This document shows positions 16,396 through 25,602 of a stretch of 64,000 nt of DNA, piece after piece. Source of the DNA: Zestomonas insulae (GTDB lineage Bacteria; Pseudomonadota; Gammaproteobacteria; Pseudomonadales; Pseudomonadaceae). The position numbers and the translations under genes were made by a program. The DNA is taken from the NCBI RefSeq assembly GCF_016901015.1, contig NZ_JAFEUP010000001.1, positions 682,001 to 746,000 of the forward strand, read 5' to 3'. The notes under the pieces are model-generated. The model searched no databases. It saw nothing but the letters and a program-made list of their open reading frames with translations, and was not told the origin of the DNA. Positions within the stretch are counted from its first letter, which is position 1. Each line of letters starts with the position of its first letter.

Positions 16396-16869
16396 ATGGC
16401 CGTTACCCTCGATGCCGCCGTTCCCGCCTTCCAGGCTCAGGCCACCAGTGGCAAGCAGATTTCTCTGGCGGAGCTCCAGGGCCAGCAGGTGGTGCTGTAC
16501 TTCTACCCGAAGGACAACACCCCGGGCTGCACCACCGAAGGCCAGGACTTTCGCAACCGTTACTCCGAGTTCCAGGCCGCCAACACCCTGGTGTTCGGTG
16601 TATCGCGCGACAGCCTGAAGTCGCACGAGAACTTTCGCTGCAAGCAGGAGTTCCCCTTCGAGCTGATCAGCGACGCGGATGAAGCCATCTGCAAACTGTT
16701 CGATGTGATCAAGTTGAAGAAGCTCTATGGCCGCGAGTACCTCGGCGTCGACCGCAGCACCTTCCTGATCGACAGCCACGGCGTGCTGCGCCGGGAATGG
16801 CGCGGCGTGAAGGTGCCCGGCCATGTCGAGGCGGTGCTTGCCGCGGCCCAGGCGCTGCACCAGGCCTGA
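16396..16869 (+). CDS. bcp: Thioredoxin-dependent peroxiredoxin Bcp (PrxQ)
   Basis: A 157-residue peroxiredoxin that reduces hydrogen and lipid peroxides. The peroxidatic Cys45 lies in NTPGCTTEG. The usual nearby resolving Cys (five residues on, as in E. coli CTVQAC) is replaced, and the only other Cys is Cys82 (NFRCKQ). That spacing matches the second PrxQ subtype, where the resolving Cys sits in helix 3. An AAGGAGA ribosome site precedes the ATG at 16396. It follows gcvR closely and ends at a bidirectional terminator. Confidence 0.93.
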   Translation: MAVTLDAAVPAFQAQATSGKQISLAELQGQQVVLYFYPKDNTPGCTTEGQDFRNRYSEFQAANTLVFGVSRDSLKSHENFRCKQEFPFELISDADEAICKLFDVIKLKKLYGREYLGVDRSTFLIDSHGVLRREWRGVKVPGHVEAVLAAAQALHQA

Positions 16870-16882
16870 TCCCGGCCCCATG

Positions 16883-16910
16883 AAAAAAGGCCGCAACTGC
16901 GGCCTTTTTT
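16883..16910. terminator. Bidirectional terminator between bcp and the AI-2E-family gene
   Basis: AAAAAAGGCCGC (16883-16894) pairs with GCGGCCTTTTTT (16899-16910) around AACT. T-runs follow on both strands, so it can end both converging transcripts. It touches the stop codon of the minus-strand gene at 16910. Confidence 0.92.
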
Positions 16911-17989
16911 CATCCCTCAGCCGCTACCAGCGGCGGCACCGACGGTTGCTGCGGCCAGGCATCCAGCACTGCCTTGAACAGGGTCGCCAGCGGGATGGCA
17001 AAGAACACTCCCCAGAAGCCCCACAAACCGCCGAACAGCAGCACGGCACAGATGATCGCCACCGGATGCAGGTTCACCGCCTCGGAGAACAGCAGCGGGA
17101 CCAGCACGTTGCCGTCGAGCGCCTGGATCACCGCGTAGATCACCATCAGGGTAATGAACTGGTCGCTCCAGCCCCACTGGAACAGCGCAATCAACGCCAC
17201 CGGCACGGTGACGACCACGGCGCCGACATAGGGCACCACCACCGACACGCCGACCAGCAGCGCCAGCAACGCCGCGTAGTTCAGTCCCAGGGCAGCGAAT
17301 GCCGCGTAGGTCGCACCGCCGCAGATGACGATCTCCACCGCCTTGCCACGGATGTAGTTGGCGATCTGCTGGTTCATCTCCTGCGCCACGTGGGTGATCA
17401 GCGTGCGCTCCCGCGGCAGATAGCCGCGGAACCAGCGACCCATCAATTGGTGATCTTTGAGGAAGAAGAACACCAGGATCGGCACCAGCACCAGATAGAT
17501 CAGCGCATTGACCAGCAGCCACAGGCTGGACAGCGAGAAGGTCAACAGCATCTGACCGAACTTGGCCAACTCGCCGCGCACCGCCTCAATCGCCTCCAGC
17601 ACCTGCACATCACTGACCAGATGCGGATAGCGATCCGGCAGCACCAGCAGCAGCGACTGACCCTTGCCGAGCATGCCAGGCAGCTCGTTGAACAAGGCAA
17701 TCACCTGCTTCCACAGCAGCGGCACCAGGACCATCAGAAACACCGCCAGCAAGCCGATGAACAGCGCATACACCGACCACACCGCCAGCATGCGCGGCAT
17801 CCGCCACTGCTGCAGCTGGCGCACCAGCCCCTGCATCAGGAACGCCAGCACCATGCCGGCCAGTACTGGCGCCAACATGCCACCCAGGGTGAGGATCGCG
17901 GTAAAACCCAGGACCAACAGCACAGCCAGCACCACCGCCTCTTCATCAGAGAAGTAGCGCTGCATCCAATCGCGAAACACCTTGTACAT
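16910..17989 (-). CDS. AI-2E family transporter (PerM-like membrane protein)
   Basis: A 359-residue polytopic inner-membrane protein with about eight hydrophobic segments. It shows the family signatures near the C-terminus: VVPYVGAVVVTVP and VIQALDGNVLVPLLFSEAVNLHPV. The family includes PerM and the AI-2 exporter TqsA, but also Na+/H+ antiporter-like members, so the substrate is open. I start it at MYKVFRDW (17989), which has GGGAG eight bases upstream; the longer frame overlaps the next gene. It lies between bcp and a TusA-like gene, as in P. aeruginosa. Confidence 0.85.
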   Translation of the reverse strand: MYKVFRDWMQRYFSDEEAVVLAVLLVLGFTAILTLGGMLAPVLAGMVLAFLMQGLVRQLQQWRMPRMLAVWSVYALFIGLLAVFLMVLVPLLWKQVIALFNELPGMLGKGQSLLLVLPDRYPHLVSDVQVLEAIEAVRGELAKFGQMLLTFSLSSLWLLVNALIYLVLVPILVFFFLKDHQLMGRWFRGYLPRERTLITHVAQEMNQQIANYIRGKAVEIVICGGATYAAFAALGLNYAALLALLVGVSVVVPYVGAVVVTVPVALIALFQWGWSDQFITLMVIYAVIQALDGNVLVPLLFSEAVNLHPVAIICAVLLFGGLWGFWGVFFAIPLATLFKAVLDAWPQQPSVPPLVAAEG

Positions 17990-18014
17990 CCGACAGCTCC
18001 CAGCAACCCGCCCG

Positions 18015-18266
18015 TCAGGCTTTGCGTAACCAATAGCGGTAAACGCCCGCCTCGCACTCTTCGCGCAGCAGCGTGTGTCCGGCCAGGCTGGCGAACGCCC
18101 GGAAATCGCGCTGCGAACCGGCATCAGTGGCGATGACCTTCAGCACCGCGCCGCTGGGCAAACGATTCAGCTCCAGCTTGGCCTTGAGCAATGGCAAGGG
18201 ACAATTCAGGCCGCTGGCATCCAGCTCGGCGTCGCAGGCCTCGGCCCGCTCTACTGCGTCGGTCAT
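18015..18266 (-). CDS. TusA/SirA-family sulfur-carrier protein
   Basis: An 83-residue protein of the TusA family. The persulfide-carrying cysteine is in the hallmark CPLP motif (GLNCPLPLLK, Cys22). These small proteins hand sulfur to thiouridine, molybdenum cofactor or other sulfur pathways. The P. aeruginosa gene at this position (PA1006, from memory) is a persulfide-modified protein needed for molybdenum homeostasis and nitrate respiration, so that is the best guess. It is followed 25 bp later by the AI-2E-family gene and is divergent from bepA. Confidence 0.88.
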   Translation of the reverse strand: MTDAVERAEACDAELDASGLNCPLPLLKAKLELNRLPSGAVLKVIATDAGSQRDFRAFASLAGHTLLREECEAGVYRYWLRKA

Positions 18267-18365
18267 CGTGGGTCTCCGGAAGAAGGCTCTAGGATAACGT
18301 ACAACCCTGGCCAGTTGACCAAGCCGACAGCTACAGTAGTGGCTTTGCCGCCATGAGCCCTGTGC

Positions 18366-19799
18366 ATGAATCTATTGCGCCCCACTCTCTTGACGCTCGC
18401 CTGCCTGCTCGCCCCGTTTTCCCTGGCTGACGACCTGCCGTCGCTCGGCGACTCCAGCTCGTCCATCGTCTCGCCGGAGCAGGAGCATCAACTCGGGCGC
18501 GCCTGGCTCAGCCTACTGCGCGGCCAGGTCGATCAGCTGCACGACCCCCTCCTCAAGGATTTCGTCGAAACCAGCGTCTACCGCCTGGCCGAATCCAGCC
18601 AGGTGCAGGATCGGCGCCTGGAATTCGTCTACATCAACAGCCCACAGCTCAACGCCTTCGCCGCCCCCGGCGGTATCGTCGGGGTCAACGGCGGCATCTT
18701 TCTCTACGCGCAGAGCGAAGCCGAATACGCCTCGGTGCTGGCGCACGAACTGGCGCACCTTTCGCAACGCCACTTCGCCCGCGGCATCGAAGCGCAGCAG
18801 CGCATGCAGATCCCGATCATGGCCGCCATGCTTGCCGGTATCATCGCCGCCGCCGCCGGTGCCGGCGACGCCGGCATGGCCGCCATCGCGTCAACCCAGG
18901 CAGCGGCGATCCAGGAGCAGCGCCGCTTCTCCCGGCAGAACGAACAGGAGGCCGACCGCATCGGCTTGCTCAACCTGGAGAAGGCCGGCTACGACCCACG
19001 GGCGATGCCGAGCATGTTCGAGCGCTTGATGCGCCAGTACCGCTACGATGCCAAACCGCCGGAATTCCTCCTGACCCACCCGGTCACCGAGTCGCGGATC
19101 GCCGATACGCGCAACCGCGCCGAACAGTTCCGCAGCGGCGGTACGGAAGACAGCCTCAGCTACGAACTGCTGCGCGCGCGGATCATGCTGACCTACGAAG
19201 AAACCCCGGGCGTCTCGGCCAAGCGCTTTCGCGCCATGCTCGACGAAGATCCGAAGAACGACTCCGCGCGCTACGGGCTAGCCCTGGCACTGGTCAAGAG
19301 TGGCCGGCTCAACGACGCCCGCGACACCCTGAAAGAGCTGCTGGATAAGGCACCGAACAACGTCTATTACAACCTCGCACAGGTCGACATCGACGTCACC
19401 GCCAACCGCCTCGACGACGCTCAGCAGCGCGTGCAGCGCCTGCTCGGCCAGTTCCCCAACGTCTATCCCCTGCAGCAATCGCGCATCGACCTGCTGCTCA
19501 AACAGGGGCGCCCTGCCGAAGCGGAGAAGGCTCTCGACGCGCTGCTAAAAACCCGCCCGCACGATCCAGATGTCTGGTACCAGGTCGCTGAAACGCGCGG
19601 TCAATCCGGGAACATCATCGGCCTGCACCAGGCACGCGCCGAGTACTTCGCCCTGGTCGGCGACTTCGACCAGGCTGTCGAGCAACTCGGCTTCGCCAAG
19701 CGCCGGGCGGCCAACAACTTCCAGCTCGCCTCCCGCATCGACGCGCGCCAGAAGGAAATTCTCGAGCAGCAGAAGCTGGTCAAACAGATGTTGCGCTGA
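18366..19799 (+). CDS. bepA: Periplasmic M48 metalloprotease BepA with TPR repeats
   Basis: A 477-residue exported zinc protease. The signal peptide probably ends SLA-DD (residue 21). The zinc motif HELAH is at 127-131 and the third ligand is Glu195 in EQEAD. A C-terminal TPR superhelix from about 270 matches BepA/YfgC, which chaperones LptD assembly and degrades misfolded outer-membrane proteins. It functionally fits bamC encoded upstream. It is divergent from the TusA-like gene and ends at a strong bidirectional terminator shared with nadA. Confidence 0.92.
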   Translation: MNLLRPTLLTLACLLAPFSLADDLPSLGDSSSSIVSPEQEHQLGRAWLSLLRGQVDQLHDPLLKDFVETSVYRLAESSQVQDRRLEFVYINSPQLNAFAAPGGIVGVNGGIFLYAQSEAEYASVLAHELAHLSQRHFARGIEAQQRMQIPIMAAMLAGIIAAAAGAGDAGMAAIASTQAAAIQEQRRFSRQNEQEADRIGLLNLEKAGYDPRAMPSMFERLMRQYRYDAKPPEFLLTHPVTESRIADTRNRAEQFRSGGTEDSLSYELLRARIMLTYEETPGVSAKRFRAMLDEDPKNDSARYGLALALVKSGRLNDARDTLKELLDKAPNNVYYNLAQVDIDVTANRLDDAQQRVQRLLGQFPNVYPLQQSRIDLLLKQGRPAEAEKALDALLKTRPHDPDVWYQVAETRGQSGNIIGLHQARAEYFALVGDFDQAVEQLGFAKRRAANNFQLASRIDARQKEILEQQKLVKQMLR

Positions 19800-19811
19800 G
19801 GTTTGCAGCGC

Positions 19812-19849
19812 CCACAAAAAAGCCCGGCAGCGACCGGGCTTTTTTGTGG
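19812..19849. terminator. Bidirectional terminator between bepA and nadA
   Basis: CACAAAAAAGCCCGG is mirrored by CCGGGCTTTTTTGTG around a short GCAGCGA loop. T-runs are present on both strands and the hairpin lies exactly between two convergent genes. Confidence 0.92.
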
Positions 19850-19859
19850 GTGGGTGAAG

Positions 19860-20918
19860 TCAGGCGTTGCCAGCCAGCTTCAAGCGCGCAGCCTGGGTGA
19901 AGTCGAGCATACGGCGCAGCGGACGCATCGCTCGCGGCACCAGCGCGGGATCGACGAAGATTTCATTGCTGCCCTCGCGAAGGCACTGCAGGGTGCGCTC
20001 CAGGGTGTTCATCGCCATCCACGGGCAGTGCGCGCAGCTGCGGCAGGCCGCACCATTGCCGGCGGTGGGCGCCTCGACGAAGGTTTTGTCCGGGCACAGC
20101 TGCTGCATTTTGTAGAAGATGCCGCGATCGGTAGCGACGATGAAGGTCTGGTTCGGCAGCGTCTGCGCGGCCTTGATCAGCTGACTGGTGGAACCCACCG
20201 CGTCAGCCAGCGCTACTACCGCCTCCGGCGACTCTGGATGGACCAGCACCGCAGCGTCCGGGTAGAGCGCCTTCATGTCCTCGAGCTGCTTGGCCTTGAA
20301 CTCTTCGTGGACGATACAGGCACCGTCCCACAGCAGCATGTCCGCGCCGGTCTCACGCTGGATGTAGTTACCCAGGTGCTTGTCCGGCGCCCAGATGATC
20401 TTCTCGCCGTTGTCCATCAGGCTTTCGACGATCTCCAACGCGCAGCTGGAGGTCACCACCCAATCAGCGCGCGCTTTGACTGCTGCCGAGGTATTGGCAT
20501 AGACCACCACCGTGCGGTCCGGATGCTCGTCGCAGAACGCGGAAAACTCGTCGATGGGGCAGCCAAGATCCAGCGAGCAGGTCGCCTCGAGAGTCGGCAT
20601 CAGCACGCGCTTTTCCGGATTGAGGATCTTCGCGGTCTCGCCCATGAATTTGACGCCAGCGACCAGCACAGTCTTCGCCGAATGCTGGTTGCCGAAGCGG
20701 GCCATTTCCAGCGAATCGGACACGCAACCACCGGTCTCTTCGGCCAGCGACTGTAACACTGGGTCGCAGTAGTAGTGCGCGACCAGCACCGCATCCTGCG
20801 CCTTGAGCTCGGTGGCAATGGCCACGCGCAGCTGCGCCTCTTCTTCAGCCGTTAGCGGCTTGGGCTGCTTGGCGTCGAGGTGGGCCTTAACTAGAAGTCG
20901 CTCTGGAATATGCGTCAT
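19860..20918 (-). CDS. nadA: Quinolinate synthase A
   Basis: A 352-residue [4Fe-4S] enzyme that condenses iminoaspartate with dihydroxyacetone phosphate to quinolinate in NAD synthesis. The expected cluster ligands are Cys114 (EATCSLD), Cys201 (WDGACIVH) and Cys298, the last Cys of the CRSCAHC motif (292-298). The N-terminal VAHYYCDP signature is present. The length is full. In P. aeruginosa the gene is next to mvfR and the pqs operon; here it is directly followed upstream by a tRNA-Lys and queC instead. Confidence 0.96.
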   Translation of the reverse strand: MTHIPERLLVKAHLDAKQPKPLTAEEEAQLRVAIATELKAQDAVLVAHYYCDPVLQSLAEETGGCVSDSLEMARFGNQHSAKTVLVAGVKFMGETAKILNPEKRVLMPTLEATCSLDLGCPIDEFSAFCDEHPDRTVVVYANTSAAVKARADWVVTSSCALEIVESLMDNGEKIIWAPDKHLGNYIQRETGADMLLWDGACIVHEEFKAKQLEDMKALYPDAAVLVHPESPEAVVALADAVGSTSQLIKAAQTLPNQTFIVATDRGIFYKMQQLCPDKTFVEAPTAGNGAACRSCAHCPWMAMNTLERTLQCLREGSNEIFVDPALVPRAMRPLRRMLDFTQAARLKLAGNA

Positions 20919-21017
20919 GTTCGCTGAACCTGCTTGCGAGGAATACGATTATACCATCCGCTAAACAGCGGCTAGGTGCGCAAGGAGAAAACGACGGGAG
21001 GTGAAGCGAGGAAGGAG

Positions 21018-21093
21018 TGGTGGGTCGTGTAGGATTCGAACCTACGACCAATTGGTTAAAAGCCAACTGCTCTACCAACTGAGCTAACGACCC
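21018..21093 (-). tRNA. tRNA-Lys (anticodon UUU)
   Basis: The reverse complement is a 76-nt cloverleaf with encoded CCA. The acceptor is GGGTCGT/ACGACCC, the D-arm AGCTCAGTTGGTAGAGC, and the T-arm TAGGTTCGAATCCTA. The anticodon loop CTTTTAA gives UUU. It lies between nadA and queC. Confidence 0.98.
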
Positions 21094-21149
21094 AACGGCT
21101 GTGCATGATACTGATTTAATTCATAAATTCAATACCATGTGAAAAATTT

Positions 21150-21824
21150 TTAGGCGTAGCGGGTCGGATCCGCAACACCGGCAGCAAGGAACCCTTCGCG
21201 CCGCAAGCGACAGCTATCGCACTTACCGCACGCACGCCCGTCCTCATCCGCCTGATAGCACGACACGGTCGCAGCATAGTCGACGCCATGACGAAGCCCG
21301 GCCTGGATGATATCGGCCTTGCTCAGGTGCTGTAATGGCGCACGAATCGCAAAGCCCTGCCCTTCGACCCCGGCCTTGGTCGCCAGATTGGCCATACGCT
21401 CAAATGCAGCAACGAACTCGGGGCGACAGTCGGGGTAGCCGGAATAGTCGACCGCGTTGACGCCAATGAAGATGTCACGAGCGCCCAGCACCTCGGCCCA
21501 ACCCAAGGCCAACGCCAGAAAGACCGTGTTGCGCGCCGGCACGTAGGTCACCGGAATGCCCTCGCCTTCCCCCTCTGGCACGGCAATGGTGGTATCGGTG
21601 AGTGCTGACCCGCCGATGCCATTCAGACTCAAGCCGATGACCTTGTGCTCGATGGCACCCAGACTCGCCGCCACACGCTCGGCCGCGCGCAGCTCTGCCC
21701 GATGCCGCTGCCCGTAGTCGAAGCTCATGGTGTAGCAGACATAGCCTTGGGCACGGGCGATGGCCAGCACGGTCGCCGAGTCCAGCCCACCAGACAGCAG
21801 AATCACCCCAGGTTTGTCAGCCAT
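21150..21824 (-). CDS. queC: 7-cyano-7-deazaguanine synthase
   Basis: A 224-residue enzyme that converts 7-carboxy-7-deazaguanine to preQ0 with ATP and ammonia, in queuosine synthesis. The PP-loop SGGLDS is at 11-16. The zinc site is Cys189, Cys199, Cys202 and Cys205 (SCYQ, CGKCDSC). In other Pseudomonas queE, the enzyme for the previous step, lies directly upstream of queC. Here only 145 bp separate queC from the terminator and end of cpoB, so queE is not present at this locus. The start at 21824 is the only reasonable one. Confidence 0.96.
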   Translation of the reverse strand: MADKPGVILLSGGLDSATVLAIARAQGYVCYTMSFDYGQRHRAELRAAERVAASLGAIEHKVIGLSLNGIGGSALTDTTIAVPEGEGEGIPVTYVPARNTVFLALALGWAEVLGARDIFIGVNAVDYSGYPDCRPEFVAAFERMANLATKAGVEGQGFAIRAPLQHLSKADIIQAGLRHGVDYAATVSCYQADEDGRACGKCDSCRLRREGFLAAGVADPTRYA

Positions 21825-21927
21825 CTCTGTACCTCATGGCGCCGTGGCGGCACCTATCAACTGTAGTCATCGGTAGCGCGGCGCGGCTGAACTCTGCCGA
21901 TAATCAGCGAGTGGCACCCATCAATGA

Positions 21928-21955
21928 AAAAGCCCGCGATAGACGCGGGCTTTTT
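21928..21955 (-). terminator. Terminator at the end of the tol-pal-cpoB transcript
   Basis: GCCCGCG (21932-21938) pairs with CGCGGGC (21944-21950) around ATAGA. On the minus strand it is followed by TTTTTCATTG, 15-20 bases after the cpoB stop. A run of six T on the plus strand makes it potentially bidirectional. Confidence 0.88.
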
Positions 21956-21969
21956 TCTCAATCACTGGC

Positions 21970-22785
21970 TTACAAGCGCTGCAAATCGCGCTGCGCCAAC
22001 TGTGCGGCCGAGGTACCGGGATACTGCGCAATGATCTGCTGCAGGATGCCCTTGGCCTTGTCGGCACGCCCGAGGCGTTGCTCGACGTCGGCAAGCTTGT
22101 ACAGCGAATCCGGCACCTTGGGATGCTGCGGATACGCCTGACTTACACGGGCAAACGCCTGCCCCGCCGCCTGCAGATCGCCCTTGGCCAGATTCACTTC
22201 ACCCAACCAGTACTGCGCGTTGCCGGCGTACTGACTGTTCGGGTATTTGCGCAGGAAAGCGGTGAAGGCCTGACTGGCCTTGTCGAAATCCTTGGCCTTG
22301 ATCAGGTCGAACGCCGCGTCGTAATACAGCTTTTCCTTCGCAGGGTCGCCCGGCTCGGCACCGGCTGCGGCCTGCTGATTGGCGGGCGCCGCCGGGGAAG
22401 TGCCGGCGCTCGCAGCGCCGGCAGCGGAATTCTGTTGGGCAGCACCAGCTCCGGCGGCACCACTGGCCAACCGACTGTCGAGATCCTGATAGCGCTCCAG
22501 GCTTTCCTGTTTGAGACGCTGAATCTCGTTCTGCTGCTCTTCAACCATGCCGCGCAAACGCGCGACTTCTTCTTGCATCTGTTGCAGCTGCATGAACAGC
22601 TCGCCTTGCGCGGAAGACGGGGTAGTGACCCCGCCTCCAGCGTAGGCGCCATTCGTGCCATAACCCGCAGGCGGATAGGTGCTGCCGGCATATCCGGCAT
22701 TGCTATCGACTACAGGAACTTCCGCCCAGCTCGCCAGAGGCAAGCTGAGCGCCAGAACGGTCAAAGCACGATGGCTAAAGCGCAT
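21970..22785 (-). CDS. cpoB: Tol-Pal system protein CpoB (YbgF)
   Basis: A 271-residue periplasmic protein. The signal peptide ends ASWA (about residue 21). An N-terminal trimeric coiled coil follows (about 60-105, rich in Q/E/L with LQQMQEEVARLRGM). Then comes an Ala/Gly/Ser-rich linker and a C-terminal TPR domain (about 150-270). In E. coli CpoB coordinates PBP1B peptidoglycan synthesis with Tol-driven outer-membrane constriction at division. The start is 6 bp downstream of pal, and the gene is the last of the tol-pal cluster, before the terminator at 21928-21955. Confidence 0.93.
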   Translation of the reverse strand: MRFSHRALTVLALSLPLASWAEVPVVDSNAGYAGSTYPPAGYGTNGAYAGGGVTTPSSAQGELFMQLQQMQEEVARLRGMVEEQQNEIQRLKQESLERYQDLDSRLASGAAGAGAAQQNSAAGAASAGTSPAAPANQQAAAGAEPGDPAKEKLYYDAAFDLIKAKDFDKASQAFTAFLRKYPNSQYAGNAQYWLGEVNLAKGDLQAAGQAFARVSQAYPQHPKVPDSLYKLADVEQRLGRADKAKGILQQIIAQYPGTSAAQLAQRDLQRL

Positions 22786-22791
22786 GACGAA

Positions 22792-23289
22792 TTACTTGCG
22801 CAGTTCGACGCGACGGTTCTGAGCCCAGGACTGCTCGTCGTTGCCGGTAGCAACCGGACGCTCTTCGCCGTAGGAAACGACTTCCAGCTGAGCCGGGGAA
22901 ACGCCCTGCAGAACCAGGTAGCGCTGAACAGCCTTGGCACGACGCTCGCCCAGAGCCATGTTGTACTCGCGGGTACCGCGCTCGTCGGTGTGGCCTTCCA
23001 GAGCGACGCGAGCGCCGTTGGCTTTCAGGTCCTTGGCGTGAACGTCCAGAGCGCGCATGGCTTCCGGCTTCAGGTCGGAGCTGTCGTACTCGAAGTAGAA
23101 GGTGGTAATAGCGCGCAGAGCGGCCTCTTCGCTCAGGCTGCCGTCAACACCGCTACCGTTGGCGTTGTAGCCAGCGTTCGGATCAACAGCGCCTTCGCCA
23201 GCGGTGTCGCCGCCTTTGGAGGAGCAACCCACAGCCACGGCCAGAGCCAGGCTCAGCGCAGCAAACTTACCAAACTTCAGCATTTCCAT
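22792..23289 (-). CDS. pal: Peptidoglycan-associated lipoprotein Pal (OprL)
   Basis: A 165-residue outer-membrane lipoprotein. The signal peptide ends VAVGC, placing the lipidated Cys at 22. An OmpA-like peptidoglycan-binding domain occupies about 55-165, with [21 protein letters not shown], which holds the Asp and Arg that bind meso-diaminopimelate. It links the outer membrane to peptidoglycan and is recycled by TolA/TolB. I chose the ATG at 23289 because AGGAG lies seven bases upstream; a second ATG two codons later is also possible. It lies between tolB and cpoB. Confidence 0.97.
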   Translation of the reverse strand: MEMLKFGKFAALSLALAVAVGCSSKGGDTAGEGAVDPNAGYNANGSGVDGSLSEEAALRAITTFYFEYDSSDLKPEAMRALDVHAKDLKANGARVALEGHTDERGTREYNMALGERRAKAVQRYLVLQGVSPAQLEVVSYGEERPVATGNDEQSWAQNRRVELRK

Positions 23290-23344
23290 TGTGAAACTCC
23301 TAATGAACCCCAGGTGTGTAAAAGCAAATCAGTTATACGCCGCA

Positions 23345-24643
23345 TCAGTTCAGGTAAGGGGACCAGGAAGGCTCTCGGACATCGCCTTGAGCGGTTGGAA
23401 TCGGGAGCCTCACGCGTCCATTGGTGGACACGAGCATCAAGACTCCCCGGCCCTGCTGGCGGGTGGCGTAGATTAACATGGTGCCGTTAGGCGCGACAGT
23501 GGGCGAGTCATCCAGGCTGGTCTCGGAGAGGATGCGCACACTCCCCCGCTGCAGGTCCTGGGCAGCCACTTTGAAGTTGGTGTAACCGTCCTGGCGATGG
23601 ATCATCACCAGGGTCTTCTCGTCAGCCGACAGTTTCGGGTTGGCGTTGTAGTTACCGACGAAGGTCACGCGCTGCGGCTCACCGCCACCGATGCGCGCTT
23701 TGTAGATCTGCGGTTTGCCGGCACGGTCGGAAGTGAAGTACAGGGTTTGCCCGTCAGCACCCCAGAACGGTTCGGTGTCGATAGCGAAGTGGTTGGTGAC
23801 GCGCTGCAGCTGCCGCGAACCGAGATCCATCACGTAGATTTCCGGGTTGCCATCCTTGGAAAGCACGAACGCCAGGCGATTGCCGTCCGGGGAAAACGCC
23901 GGCGCGCCGTTCAGGCCTTCGAAATTGGTGATCTGCTCGCGGCGCCCGGTATCGATGTGCTGGATGAAGATGCGCGGGCGACGCTGCTCGAACGACACAT
24001 AGGCAATACGACGGCCATCCGGCGCGTAGCGCGGCGACAGAATCGGCTCACGCGACTGCAGCAAGGTCACCGCGCGCGCGCCATCGTAGTCGGCGCGCTG
24101 CAGGGTGTAGCGGGTGTTGTTGGTCGAGAAACGCTCGGCGGTCACGTAGAGCATCCGCGTGGAGAACGCGCCCTTGATGCCGGTCAGTTTCTGGAACGAC
24201 TGGTCGGCCACGTAGTGCGCCATGTCGCGCAGCTGATCGACCGAGCCACTGACGCTGCCGGACATCACCTGTTGCTCGGTGGTGACGTTGAACACCGCGA
24301 ACTGAATCTGCAGGCGCCCACCGGCCGGCACGATGCTGCCGACCATCAGGTACTGCGCACCCAAGGCCTTCCAATCGCGATAGATCACTTCGCTGGCCTG
24401 AGTCGGCAAACTGATCATGTTCTGCCGCGGAATCGGCTCGAAGAAGCCCGAATTGCGCAGGTCGTTGCCAATGATGGTGGACATGTCCTCAGGCAGCACG
24501 GTGCCGCCCTGCCAACCAAATGGCACTACGGCAATCGGCGTAGCGCGATCGGTGCCCGTGGTGACCAATAGCGGGTCAGCCGCCTGAACGCTGCCGGCCA
24601 GCAATGCCAAGCCGAGCAACGCGATACGAATCAGGGTGTTCAC
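23345..24643 (-). CDS. tolB: Tol-Pal periplasmic beta-propeller protein TolB
   Basis: A 432-residue periplasmic protein with a signal peptide (cleavage near VQAAD, residue ~22). An N-terminal alpha/beta domain is followed by a six-bladed WD/PD40 propeller. Repeated blade signatures include [33 protein letters not shown] and [16 protein letters not shown]. TolB binds Pal and is released by TolA. Its ATG (24643) overlaps the tolA stop (ATGA), so the two are coupled. Confidence 0.97.
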   Translation of the reverse strand: MNTLIRIALLGLALLAGSVQAADPLLVTTGTDRATPIAVVPFGWQGGTVLPEDMSTIIGNDLRNSGFFEPIPRQNMISLPTQASEVIYRDWKALGAQYLMVGSIVPAGGRLQIQFAVFNVTTEQQVMSGSVSGSVDQLRDMAHYVADQSFQKLTGIKGAFSTRMLYVTAERFSTNNTRYTLQRADYDGARAVTLLQSREPILSPRYAPDGRRIAYVSFEQRRPRIFIQHIDTGRREQITNFEGLNGAPAFSPDGNRLAFVLSKDGNPEIYVMDLGSRQLQRVTNHFAIDTEPFWGADGQTLYFTSDRAGKPQIYKARIGGGEPQRVTFVGNYNANPKLSADEKTLVMIHRQDGYTNFKVAAQDLQRGSVRILSETSLDDSPTVAPNGTMLIYATRQQGRGVLMLVSTNGRVRLPIPTAQGDVREPSWSPYLN

Positions 24644-25602
24644 AGGTCCAAATCCTCCGGTTTGAAGATGATGCTGCGCTGCCGATACATGCGGTCAAAG
24701 GTCGCGCGGTCCAGCTGTTGCATCTCAGGTATACGCCCGACGTTACGCACTGCGGCCACGGCGGAATTGTCGAACGGGGCATCGCCACTGGAACGGCTGA
24801 TGCTGGCGTTGGTGATGGTGCCGTCTGGCAGCATCGAGATCACCACCTCGACGCTCATGCCGTTGCGCGCCGATGGCGGGCGCTGCCACTGCTCGCTCAC
24901 CAGCTTGATGATCAAGTCATCTAGACTGCCCGCCACCTGGTCACCCTGGGTGTCGGCCAGCGCCTGCTGGCGCTCGGTGGTGTCGGACAGCAACTCGGCG
25001 AGGGCCTGGGCCTTCTTGTCCTCGGCGGACTTACGTGCAGCTTCCTGTGCAGCTTTTTTCTTCGCGGCATCGGCTGCGGCTTTCTTTTTCGCGTCGTCAG
25101 CGGCCTTTTTCTTCGCTGCTTCAGCCGCCGCCTTTTTCTTGGCTTCTTCCGCGGCTTTCTTCTTCGCCTCGTCTTCGGCCTTCTTCTTGGCGAAATCAGC
25201 TTTCTGCTTCTCTTCCGCCTTCTTGGCTTCCGCTTGCTTCTGCGCTTCGGCCTGCTTAGTCGCTTCTGCCTTTCGAGCCTCTTCGACTTTCTTTTGTTCC
25301 GCGGCCTTGGCAGCCTCCTGTTTCTGCTGCTCGACCTTCTTCTGCTCGAGCTGCTCGACTTCGTACTGACGGGACGCCGTCTTCTTCGCCTCGCCAGCGA
25401 TCTTCTGATTGGTCTGGGTGGTAGCCTGGCTCTGCGACTTCAGCTGATACAGGGTAGTCTGGATCACCGGGCGAGCCGGCGGCAGCTCAGGGGTAAAGGC
25501 AAAGCTGACGAACAGCGTGCCGAACAACAACGCATGCAGCGTCACCGCCCAAATGGCCGGCCAGAAATAGCTTTCCGAGGAGGAGCGTTCGCTCTGCTGC
25601 AT
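24640..25602 (-). CDS. tolA: Tol-Pal system inner-membrane protein TolA
   Basis: A 320-residue protein in three parts: an N-terminal transmembrane helix (about 14-34, [19 protein letters not shown]), a long helical domain made of Lys/Ala-rich repeats such as [14 protein letters not shown] (about 60-205), and a C-terminal domain (about 215-320) that contacts Pal and TolB. It transmits proton-motive force from TolQ-TolR to the outer membrane. The repeat tract is a direct DNA repeat and is the likeliest place for length variation. It shares one base with the tolR stop codon and overlaps tolB at the other end. Confidence 0.96.
   Translation of the reverse strand: MQQSERSSSESYFWPAIWAVTLHALLFGTLFVSFAFTPELPPARPVIQTTLYQLKSQSQATTQTNQKIAGEAKKTASRQYEVEQLEQKKVEQQKQEAAKAAEQKKVEEARKAEATKQAEAQKQAEAKKAEEKQKADFAKKKAEDEAKKKAAEEAKKKAAAEAAKKKAADDAKKKAAADAAKKKAAQEAARKSAEDKKAQALAELLSDTTERQQALADTQGDQVAGSLDDLIIKLVSEQWQRPPSARNGMSVEVVISMLPDGTITNASISRSSGDAPFDNSAVAAVRNVGRIPEMQQLDRATFDRMYRQRSIIFKPEDLDL

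Noticed and set aside
24900..25450. A tandem-repeat or CRISPR-like array in the dense GCTTTCTT/TTCTTCGC repeats
   Set aside because: The repeats encode the Lys/Ala-rich helical domain of TolA; there are no regular repeat-spacer units.
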